Positions 57,100-64,000 of a DNA stretch of 64,000 bases are shown here, one piece after another (within the stretch, counting starts at the first letter, position 1; each line of letters opens with the position of its first letter). The notes under the pieces were generated by a model. It saw nothing but the letters and a program-made list of their open reading frames with translations, had not been told where the DNA came from and ran no database searches. This DNA is from Pseudomonas cerasi (lineage in GTDB: Bacteria; Pseudomonadota; Gammaproteobacteria; Pseudomonadales; Pseudomonadaceae), in contig NZ_LT222319.1 of NCBI RefSeq assembly GCF_900074915.1, positions 2,196,001-2,260,000 on the forward strand, given 5' to 3'. Made by a program: the position numbers and the translations under genes.

Positions 57100-58024
57100 G
57101 AGCGTTGCCAGTGTCCGGCAACAGGCGCCTGCGCAGATTGCCGATCACGTTGCCTGCCACCTTCCACACCGTCTGCAGCTTGTGGCGGGGGGCGAGTGCG
57201 GCCAGCGACAGGCACACCGTCTGCATCAGGAAATACTGGTACAGCGGCTGATTGCCCAGGCGGTTGTAATAGTTGGCCAGGCTTGAGCAGGTCTGCAGGT
57301 TCATGTGCAACTTGCGTTTGTCACTGCGCATCGAGAACACCCCGCCAGGGTGCATGCGATAGGCGGCCGGCTTGATCCCGGCCATGAACTTGCCCTTGCC
57401 GTAGGCCCCCAGCAACGACCACCAGCACATATCGTTCAACGGCGCGCTGCACAGGCTCAATTCGGGCGGCATCTGGCTGAACACATTGCGAAAACAGACA
57501 GTCAGGGTCGAGAGGCGTCTCGCTTTTTGCAACTCCAGCGCCGAGGCATCGGCGCGCAGATGACCTTGCAACTGCACGCCATACTGCCCGTGCTCATCGA
57601 AGACGAACGCGTCGTGATAAGTGATGACGTAATCCGGATGAGCTTCGAGAAAGTCCACTTGCAGCTGCAGTTTTTGCGGATCGGTCCAGTAGTCATCGGC
57701 TTCGCAGTAGGCGATGTAGCGACCGCGTGCTTCGCCAAACAGGCCCGGGACGCATGCGCTGCCCTGACTGTACTGATTGACCTGCTGATAGAAGGCCCGA
57801 ATGATCGTCGGATACCGCTCGGCGTAGTGCGCAATGATGCGCGCGGTGCCGTCGGTGGAGGCGTCGTCGTTGATCAGGATTTCGTACCTGAAATCGGTCT
57901 GCTGTGCCAAAAGCCCGTCCAGCGTCTGAGCGATGAAGCCCTCTTGATTGTAGGCGGGGCATACGATGCTCAGCAGCGGCGGCGCCAGGCAGGTTTCGTC
58001 GGTATTCTTTACAGTGTCGTCCAT
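57089..58024 (-). CDS. glycosyltransferase family 2
   Basis: A 311-residue GT-A enzyme. The N-terminal domain has LLSIVCPAYNQEGFIAQTLD, YEILINDDASTDGTARIIAH and YIAYCEADDYWTDPQKLQLQ (DxD-type and ED motifs, about 102-121). The C-terminal part is helical with a KRKLHMNLQTCSSLANYYNR stretch. Soluble, cytoplasmic. It overlaps wzb by 11 bp and lies 3 bp after the flippase gene. Donor sugar unknown. Confidence 0.9.
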   Translation of the reverse strand: MDDTVKNTDETCLAPPLLSIVCPAYNQEGFIAQTLDGLLAQQTDFRYEILINDDASTDGTARIIAHYAERYPTIIRAFYQQVNQYSQGSACVPGLFGEARGRYIAYCEADDYWTDPQKLQLQVDFLEAHPDYVITYHDAFVFDEHGQYGVQLQGHLRADASALELQKARRLSTLTVCFRNVFSQMPPELSLCSAPLNDMCWWSLLGAYGKGKFMAGIKPAAYRMHPGGVFSMRSDKRKLHMNLQTCSSLANYYNRLGNQPLYQYFLMQTVCLSLAALAPRHKLQTVWKVAGNVIGNLRRRLLPDTGNAHVQ

Positions 58025-58027
58025 GGC

Positions 58028-59542
58028 TCAAGTACTCGGTTTACTGAACAGAACATAGAGTTTCGATGCCAGCGGCCGATGACTCGTCGCCACCAGTGTC
58101 AGGGTGACAAGCCCGCTGAGCGCGAGTGCCAGAAGCACGCTGATTCGGCTTTCACCGGCAATCAGATTGAAGACAGGGGCGCTGACCACCAGGCCTGCAG
58201 CGCTCATCGCGCTGATCCGCAGAATGTCGCTCAACCACTGGCGATGAAGACCGGGGGCCAAGTGTCGATGCACGATGACTGGCCATATCGCGAAGGACGT
58301 CGCCCGCAGAAAAAACCACGCCAACGCCGCGCCGTACACGCCCTGGTAATGGATCGCCAGAACCATCACCGGCACGCTGACCAGCGTCGATATCAGGCTG
58401 TACCACAGGTGCAAATGCATCCGGCCATAGGCGTATTGCAAATAGAACTGAAAGGCACTGGCTGCCATGATGGCGCTGCCCAGCGCATACCAGCCCAGCA
58501 CCGGACGACTCCAGCGCGCGGCAACCGGATCGCCGGTCCAGGCGAGGATCAACGGCTCTGCATACAGGGCAATGACCGCAGCCAGCGGGAATAAAAAGGT
58601 ACAGGCGAGGCGATTGGCGGCCAGAAACAGGGCGTGCATATCGTCGCGTCGCCCTTCGGCCATCAACACGGTCAGGCGCGGCAGCAGCGTCTGGACCAGC
58701 GGGTTGGTCAGCATCACGATGCCGGTAGTGATCAACGCCACCAATGAGAAATAGCCGTACTGGTCCAGCGGCAGCAGATTCGACAAAAGAGCCTTGTCCA
58801 CCTGAGTCAGCACGATCCACAGCACAGCACTCAGCGACAGGCTGGCGGCGAACGGCAGGATCGGCTTGATCAATGGCCAGTCCAGGCCGGTCAGCCAATG
58901 CGGTGCAGGCATTTGCCCACGTGCCTTGCCGGCAAACAGCAGGGTTTCGACCAGCCCCACCGCCAGTTGAAATTCAAAGAAGTCCCGTGGGTCCCGGGAA
59001 AACTGACTGACCAGCACCAGGCCACCGAAGTAGCGCAACGTCGCGATCGAAACATTGGCGGCGTTGAGCCAGGCATGTTGTTCAAGACCCTGAATCGCGC
59101 TTCTGTACAGCGTCGAATACAGGCGCAGGGCAATGATGATGCCCATCAAACTGACGCAATGGGTCAGCGTGTCGGGTTGTAGCGTGTTTGCGTTCAGCCA
59201 GTGTGCGGCGATCCAGGGGCTGGCGACCGCGACAAGCAGGGCGCTGAACATTGCCAACGGCAGAAAGATCAGTTCGAACGAGCGCAGCAGACGACCCAGG
59301 TGTTGTTTACGTGCTGGAGTGTCTCGCGCATTCGCCACCGCACGTACCAGGCTGGGCGACAGGCCGACATCCAGCAATTGCAGCCAGGCCTGCAGCAGGG
59401 TGAAAAAACCGATCAGGCCGTACGCTTCTGCACCCAGGTGGCCCAGATAGAACGGCATGATCAGAATCCCGACCAGCAGCACGTAAGCCTGCCCGCCGTA
59501 ATTCAGGAGGGTGTTACGAATGAGGGAATGTTTGCCTGGCAT
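58028..59542 (-). CDS. wzx: oligosaccharide flippase (Wzx/MATE-like, PST family)
   Basis: A 504-residue membrane protein with 12-14 hydrophobic segments. It starts MPGKHSLIRNTLLNYGGQAY, and the early helix YVLLVGILIMPFYLGHLGAE is typical of polysaccharide_synt flippases. LLSNLLPLDQYGYFSLVALI (about 255) and the paired Arg residues are also family-like. ATG 59542 is used; the longer in-frame start overlaps the aminotransferase stop. It moves the lipid-linked repeat unit to the periplasm. No Wzy polymerase was found nearby. Confidence 0.9.
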   Translation of the reverse strand: MPGKHSLIRNTLLNYGGQAYVLLVGILIMPFYLGHLGAEAYGLIGFFTLLQAWLQLLDVGLSPSLVRAVANARDTPARKQHLGRLLRSFELIFLPLAMFSALLVAVASPWIAAHWLNANTLQPDTLTHCVSLMGIIIALRLYSTLYRSAIQGLEQHAWLNAANVSIATLRYFGGLVLVSQFSRDPRDFFEFQLAVGLVETLLFAGKARGQMPAPHWLTGLDWPLIKPILPFAASLSLSAVLWIVLTQVDKALLSNLLPLDQYGYFSLVALITTGIVMLTNPLVQTLLPRLTVLMAEGRRDDMHALFLAANRLACTFLFPLAAVIALYAEPLILAWTGDPVAARWSRPVLGWYALGSAIMAASAFQFYLQYAYGRMHLHLWYSLISTLVSVPVMVLAIHYQGVYGAALAWFFLRATSFAIWPVIVHRHLAPGLHRQWLSDILRISAMSAAGLVVSAPVFNLIAGESRISVLLALALSGLVTLTLVATSHRPLASKLYVLFSKPST

Positions 59543-59547
59543 GATCG

Positions 59548-60663
59548 TCAGCAGACCCGTGCAACGGTGCAAGCCCGATAGTCAGTCTCGCTGCAGGCTT
59601 CGATCAGGGTGCGGATGACCAGGTCCTGCTCGCTTCTCAGCAGACCGGGATAGATCGGCAGGCACAGCACTCGCTCGCTCAACGCTCTGGACACCAGCTG
59701 GCCGGGTTGCGGCTGCAGGTATTCAAGGGTGTCCAGCGACGGGTAGAAGTAGCGGCGAGGGTTGATCTTGTGCTGGTTGAGTGCCGTGCGCACGCCCAGC
59801 AATTGTTGCTCGTCGCGCAAGGCCACGGGGTAATAGCTGTGATTCAGCTGGCTATCGGCCTGGGGTGTCTGCAGATCCAGATAATCTTGCAGCGACGAAG
59901 TGTAGTGGTCGGCTATCTCCGCGCGCGCTTCGAGAATGTTGCCGATGTTGTCGAGAATGCATAGCCCCATGGCGGCGGAGAACTCATTGAGCTTGGCGTT
60001 TATGCCGAGGCCATCGATCCGGTCGACGCCGGAAATGCCGAAGTTGCACATCAGATGGGCTTGTCTGGCCAGCTCGTCATCGTTGGTGATGATCGCGCCA
60101 CCTTCAATGGTGTGAAACAGCTTGGTGGCATGGAAGCTCAAGGTACTGATGTCCCCGTGATTGAGCACCGACTGGCCTGCGTGACGCACGGCGAATGCGT
60201 GTGCGCCGTCATAGACGACCTTGAGCTTGTGCTTGCGGGCTATTTGCTCGATGGCTTGCACGTCGCAAGGATTGCCGAACACGTGGGTGGCGACGATCGC
60301 CGTGGTGTCTTCGGTAATGCTGTTTTCGATGTGGTTGGGCGAGATGTTCCAGGTGTGCGCATCGATGTCGGCAAAGATGGGCCGAATGCCTTCCCATTGC
60401 AGCGAGCTGCTGGTCGCGACAAAACTGAATGGCGTAGTCACTGCGCTGCCGCTCAGCCCCAGCGCCCGATAGGCCACTTGCAGGGCCAGGGTGCCGTTGT
60501 TGGTCAGAATAATGTGCCTGACGCCCAGGTAGTCCTTGAGTCGGTCTGTCAGTTCCCTGGCCAGCGGCCCGTGATTGGTCAGCCAGCCACGTGCGTAGAT
60601 GCCTTCGACATAGCGTTTGAACTGGTCGATATCACCCAGGTACGTCTTGGTCACGTTAATCAT
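59548..60663 (-). CDS. DegT/DnrJ/EryC1 aminotransferase, first gene of the exopolysaccharide operon
   Basis: A 371-residue PLP enzyme of the sugar aminotransferase family. The cofactor lysine is in SFHATKLFHTIEGGAII (about residue 183), and TTPFSFVATSSSLQWEGIRP is conserved. Such enzymes install an amino group on a keto-sugar nucleotide. ATG 60663 follows GGAGGCTTCG. No partner dehydratase or acetyltransferase is seen in the operon, so the keto-sugar precursor must come from elsewhere. It sits just after the double ops leader and would be the first gene reached by RfaH-modified polymerase. Confidence 0.9.
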   Translation of the reverse strand: MINVTKTYLGDIDQFKRYVEGIYARGWLTNHGPLARELTDRLKDYLGVRHIILTNNGTLALQVAYRALGLSGSAVTTPFSFVATSSSLQWEGIRPIFADIDAHTWNISPNHIENSITEDTTAIVATHVFGNPCDVQAIEQIARKHKLKVVYDGAHAFAVRHAGQSVLNHGDISTLSFHATKLFHTIEGGAIITNDDELARQAHLMCNFGISGVDRIDGLGINAKLNEFSAAMGLCILDNIGNILEARAEIADHYTSSLQDYLDLQTPQADSQLNHSYYPVALRDEQQLLGVRTALNQHKINPRRYFYPSLDTLEYLQPQPGQLVSRALSERVLCLPIYPGLLRSEQDLVIRTLIEACSETDYRACTVARVC

Positions 60664-60745
60664 CGAAGCCTCCATGTTTCTATGAATCAGTGCGTTGCCA
60701 AGCGGGTGACCGGGCATCCGTTGCAGACGTACGTTGATTGCCGGG

Positions 60746-60757
60746 CACGCTACCGCC
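60746..60757 (-). promoter_or_regulatory. ops element (proximal), RfaH recruitment site
   Basis: The minus strand reads GGCGGTAGCGTG, identical to the classical ops motif, 82 bases upstream of the first gene's ATG. Orientation is that of transcription. Confidence 0.75.
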
Positions 60758-60834
60758 GAATCGGTCGATCCAGTCAGGGAGCCGTTTACCGAGCATCAAC
60801 GCATAAGCGTCGAGTGGGTCGCATTGCAACAGGC

Positions 60835-60846
60835 AACGCTACCGCC
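60835..60846 (-). promoter_or_regulatory. ops element (distal), second copy
   Basis: The minus strand reads GGCGGTAGCGTT, differing only in the last base from the proximal copy 89 bp downstream in the transcript. The two ops copies share little flanking sequence apart from GCC and AACG. Confidence 0.7.
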
Positions 60847-61107
60847 ACACCGAACGCATTCAGCATTTAAAAAAGGAATGGAGAGTCAACAGGCATCCGC
60901 CAGCGCCGGATAAGCGCCGTGGAAATAACTGACAGGGTGAGACGGGACAGCAGTCAACTTCGGCTGATTATTCCGACGCTATGCTCTGCGGCATGTGCGT
61001 AAAACCGGAGTGTGCCTGACGGTCCTATATATCGGTGGCGGCAGGGTATCTGTCAAATTATTTCGTCAGGTTTCTGTTAGATTTTTGATAAATGGTAGAT
61101 TGGAGAA

Positions 61108-61136
61108 TCTAAAGTATTGATTTATAAGACTGTCAA
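61108..61136 (-). promoter_or_regulatory. candidate promoter of the exopolysaccharide operon
   Basis: A perfect -35 TTGACA (61136-61131), 17-bp spacer and weak -10 TTTAGA (61113-61108). It would give an untranslated leader of about 440 nt that includes both ops elements. Confidence 0.45.
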
Positions 61137-61329
61137 AAAAATATCATCTTTCGATGTGTATTTAATGACACAGACTGCCGCCTCAGTCGGGCGTGCAGAG
61201 ATCAACAGATTTTACGATGGAAAATTTCTTTATATTCTATTTTTGTCTATATAAATATTAATTGATAATTTTTAGTTCTATTTGATTTCGTGCATGATCC
61301 TCTTCATGGTCTGTGAACGAGGAGCGCGC

Positions 61330-62523
61330 ATGAACGAGCCAGTGCTGTATTTCGATTACGCCGCCACCACCCCTGTGGACGAGCGCGTTATCAGAGTGAT
61401 GATCGATTGCCTGGGGGTGTCAGGCAACTTCGGCAATCCGGCCTCCAGCTCCCATTCGTTCGGCCAGAAGGCCCGCCTTGCAGTGGAGCTTGCCCGTGAG
61501 CAGGTTGCGCATCTGGTGGGTGCGCAAGCCTCGCAGATCATCTGGACTTCCGGCGCGACAGAGTCCAGCAATCTGGCAATCAAGGGGGTGGCTCAGGAGC
61601 GTGCCAAGCGCCAGGCAGCCGCCGCCGGAGGCAAACCCGGTCATATCATCACCAGCCTGATCGAGCACAAGGCTACCCTCGACACCGCCCGTCAACTTGA
61701 GCAGGAGGGCGTCGAGGTCACCTGGCTGGCGCCGGACAGCGAGGGCCTGATCAGTGCCGATGCCGTCAGTGCAGCCTTGCGTGACGATACATTTCTGGTC
61801 TCGCTGATGCTGGTCAGTAACGAACTGGGTACCGTTAACGACATCGCCGAAATCGGCAGACGCGTACGGGGGCACGGGGCGCTGTTGCATGTCGACGCTG
61901 CACAGGGCGCTGGCAAGCTGCCAATCGACCTCAGCCAGCTCGCGGTAGATTTGATGTCGCTCTCGGCACACAAAATCTACGGGCCCAAGGGCATCGGCGC
62001 TTTGTACGTCGGTCCGCGTGCGCAGCAGCGTGTTCTCGCCCAGATACATGGGGGAGGGCACGAATGTGGCTTACGCTCGGGGACACTGGCAACGCATCAG
62101 ATTGCCGGAATGGGCGCGGCCTTTGCCTTGGCGGCAGAGGTGCTCGAAGGTGAGGTGGTTGAAATACAGCGGCTGAGCGATCTTCTTTGTAAGCGCCTGG
62201 CCGGGATTCCCGGGGTGTGTATCAACGGCAGTCCCACACAGCGGATTGCCCACACACTCAGTTTTACGTTCACCCATAACGATCTGGACGTCGCCGCGCT
62301 GGGTGAGAGCCTCGCCTTTTCATCCACTTCCGCCTGCAACTCGGCGAAAAACCTGCCGTCGCATGTCCTGCTGGCCCTTGGGCTGAGCCCGCAGGCCGCC
62401 AGCCAGACCATACGCCTGAGTCTGGGGCGCTTCACTCGCGAGCAGGACATAGCGCGCGCGGCTGACTCGATTCGCGCCTCTCTGATTCAGCCAGCGTTCT
62501 GGGCGGTTGCTCAGGCTCGATGA
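61330..62523 (+). CDS. NifS/IscS-like cysteine desulfurase (class V aminotransferase)
   Basis: A 397-residue PLP enzyme. It opens YFDYAATTPVDERVIRVMID, with the cofactor lysine in LSAHKIYGPKGIGAL (Lys215) and the His pattern SLIEHKATLD (about 107). The mobile loop carries Cys336 in SSTSACNSAKNLPSH, as in group I desulfurases. The C-terminus follows the IscS pattern (QTIRLSLGRFTREQDIARAA). ATG 61330 follows GAGGAGCGCGC. No iscU, iscR or nif gene is adjacent, so it is an extra copy with a dedicated sulfur-transfer or cysteine-related role. It likely shares a transcript with the downstream peptidase gene (57-bp gap). Confidence 0.87.
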   Translation: MNEPVLYFDYAATTPVDERVIRVMIDCLGVSGNFGNPASSSHSFGQKARLAVELAREQVAHLVGAQASQIIWTSGATESSNLAIKGVAQERAKRQAAAAGGKPGHIITSLIEHKATLDTARQLEQEGVEVTWLAPDSEGLISADAVSAALRDDTFLVSLMLVSNELGTVNDIAEIGRRVRGHGALLHVDAAQGAGKLPIDLSQLAVDLMSLSAHKIYGPKGIGALYVGPRAQQRVLAQIHGGGHECGLRSGTLATHQIAGMGAAFALAAEVLEGEVVEIQRLSDLLCKRLAGIPGVCINGSPTQRIAHTLSFTFTHNDLDVAALGESLAFSSTSACNSAKNLPSHVLLALGLSPQAASQTIRLSLGRFTREQDIARAADSIRASLIQPAFWAVAQAR

Positions 62524-62580
62524 GTGCTCCATTATCTGAACCGGTGAAAGCAGTCAATTTCCGGGTCAGCAGGAGAGTCA

Positions 62581-64000
62581 ATGAGTACGCAATCCAATGC
62601 CAGTTCAGACGTGGCAGAACGTTTGGCGCAAACCCGCGCCTTGATGAGCAGGGAGCGCATCGATGCCTATCTGGTGCCGTCAGCGGATCCGCACCTCTCC
62701 GAATACCTGCCCGGCTATTGGCAGGGGCGCCAGTGGCTGTCGGGTTTTCACGGCTCGGTCGGTACGCTGATCATCACCCAAGATTTCGCCGGCATATGGG
62801 CTGACAGCCGCTATTGGGAACAGGCCACCAAGGAACTGGCTGGCAGCGGCATCGAATTGGTGAAGCTGATGCCCGGCCAGCAAGGCCCGCTCGAATGGCT
62901 GGCAGATGAAGCCAAGGCAGAGAGCGTGGTTGCCGTTGATGGGGCGGTTCTGGCCGTTGCCTCTTCGCGGACATTGGCAAGCAAGCTCTACGAACGTGGT
63001 GCGCGGCTGCGAACCGATATCGACCTGCTCACCGAGCTGTGGCAGGACCGCCCCGCATTGCCGTCTCACCCGATTTACGAGCATTTGCCTCCCCAGGCGT
63101 CACTGGACCGTAACGAAAAACTCGCGCGGGTTCGTCAGATCATCGTCGAGCGAAAAGCTGACTGGCATTTCATCGCCACACTGGACGACATCGCCTGGCT
63201 GTTCAATCTGCGTGGCGCAGACGTTTCCTACAATCCGGTGTTCATCGCATTTGCCTTGATCGGTCCGCAAAGCGTTACGCTGTTCGTGGACTCGAAGAAA
63301 GTACCGGATTCGGTACGTGCGCGCCTGGAGCGCGACGGTATCAACCTCATGGAATACACGCAGATTGGCGCTGCCTTGCGCGAGCTGCCGAAGGACGCGA
63401 GGCTGTTGGTCGATCCGGCCCGGGTTACCTGCGGGCTGCTCGATTACCTGGACAGCGAGGTCACGCTGGTTGAAGGGCTCAACCCGAGCACGTTGCTGAA
63501 ATCGCAAAAAACCGAGACCGATACGGCCCACATCCGTCAGGCCATGGAGCAGGACGGCGCCGCGCTCTGCGAGTTCTTCGCCTGGCTGGACAGTGCGCTG
63601 GGGCGAGAGCCTGTCAGCGAACTGACCATTGATGAAAAGCTCACTCAGGCACGCGAGCGACGTCCGGGTTATGTGTCGCCCAGCTTTGCCACCATTGCGG
63701 GATTCAACGCCAATGGCGCGATGCCGCATTACCGCGCGACCGAGGCGGAGCATGCGCGGATAGAAGGCGACGGTTTGCTGCTGATCGATTCGGGCGGGCA
63801 GTACCTTGGTGGTACCACCGACATCACGCGCATGGTGGCGATCGGAACACCGAGCGCTGAACAGAAACAGGACTGTACACGCGTGCTCAAGGGTGTGATC
63901 GCGCTATCGCGTGCGCACTTTCCCAAGGGTATTCAGTCGCCGCTGCTGGACGCAATTGCCCGAACGCCTATCTGGAGTGAGGGTGTCAATTACGGCCACG
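62581..64000 (+). CDS. pepP: Xaa-Pro aminopeptidase (M24B), 5' part
   Basis: 473 codons are visible before the window ends. It starts MSTQSNASSDVAERLAQTRA, with GAGAG shortly upstream. The N-terminal creatinase-like domains have YLVPSADPHLSEYLPGYWQG and WHFIATLDDIAWLFNLRGAD, typical of the long aminopeptidase P form (about 600 residues). The catalytic part begins near residue 310. LLIDSGGQYLGGTTDITRMV supplies two metal-binding Asp, and the last visible codons (GVNYGH) reach the first catalytic His. Cleaves N-terminal residues before proline. It follows the NifS-like gene on the same strand. The pepP symbol denotes the family. Confidence 0.88.
   Translation, partial: MSTQSNASSDVAERLAQTRALMSRERIDAYLVPSADPHLSEYLPGYWQGRQWLSGFHGSVGTLIITQDFAGIWADSRYWEQATKELAGSGIELVKLMPGQQGPLEWLADEAKAESVVAVDGAVLAVASSRTLASKLYERGARLRTDIDLLTELWQDRPALPSHPIYEHLPPQASLDRNEKLARVRQIIVERKADWHFIATLDDIAWLFNLRGADVSYNPVFIAFALIGPQSVTLFVDSKKVPDSVRARLERDGINLMEYTQIGAALRELPKDARLLVDPARVTCGLLDYLDSEVTLVEGLNPSTLLKSQKTETDTAHIRQAMEQDGAALCEFFAWLDSALGREPVSELTIDEKLTQARERRPGYVSPSFATIAGFNANGAMPHYRATEAEHARIEGDGLLLIDSGGQYLGGTTDITRMVAIGTPSAEQKQDCTRVLKGVIALSRAHFPKGIQSPLLDAIARTPIWSEGVNYGH

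Larger units (their letters stand above)
60664..61329. other. 666-bp divergent leader/promoter region
   Basis: It separates the exopolysaccharide operon (-) from the NifS-like gene (+). It has no supported gene. The left half holds the two ops elements; the right half (61060-61300) is markedly AT-rich and should contain both promoters. The GAGGAG site for the NifS-like gene is at its right edge. Confidence 0.6.

Overview
The window is about 64 kb of a high-GC Pseudomonas chromosome. The gene set fits the P. syringae complex: a myo-inositol catabolic cluster, a fused MrpAB-type antiporter operon, Ku/LigD, an SfnR/SsuD sulfur pair and a Wzx/Wzc-type exopolysaccharide operon. The assignment rests on gene content and protein similarity read by eye; no search was run. 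I see no rRNA, tRNA, CRISPR array, prophage or intact insertion sequence.

Layout. 1-7.8 kb (+): the 3' part of a myo-inositol operon (iolB end, broken mmsA/iolA, iolI, iolD, iolG, an iolH-like gene and a second Gfo/Idh dehydrogenase). 8.2-11.9 kb (+): an inositol-type ABC importer behind a perfect 18-bp palindrome that fits an IolR operator. 12.2-17.3 kb: a DksA-like protein without the four-Cys zinc finger, an unusual chemoreceptor, an orphan DUF2235 (Tle1-like) lipase, a DUF2789 protein and a conserved hypothetical. 17.4-23.4 kb (-): the six-gene Na+/H+ antiporter operon. 23.6-29.1 kb: a DMT exporter with a divergent XRE-cupin regulator, a flavoprotein and the sfnR/ssuD sulfonate genes. 29.5-33.0 kb (+): ku and ligD (bacterial NHEJ). 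33.1-40.5 kb: pssA, a broken TonB siderophore receptor with a Fur-like box, glpQ, a 2-hydroxyacid dehydrogenase, a GATase-like protein and an ABM protein. 40.5-46.2 kb: a broken atoE, a 3-oxoacid CoA-transferase pair, a LysR regulator, a small lipoprotein, a LysE exporter and ssuE.

46.4-61.1 kb (-): a twelve-gene exopolysaccharide operon running from a DegT aminotransferase to Wza. It includes Wzx, Wzb, Wzc, five glycosyltransferases, a polyprenyl-phosphate sugar transferase and its own RfaH/NusG paralogue. No Wzy polymerase is visible. Its leader carries two ops-type elements (GGCGGTAGCGTG and GGCGGTAGCGTT) in the correct orientation. This suggests a self-contained antitermination circuit and is the most interesting feature here. 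The right end holds a NifS-like cysteine desulfurase and the start of an aminopeptidase P gene.

Three genes are broken by small lesions. mmsA has an extra copy of a 5-bp tandem repeat, atoE an 11-bp tandem duplication, and the TonB receptor a frameshift that looks like a short deletion. Removing one repeat unit restores full-length frames for mmsA (500 codons) and atoE (472 codons).
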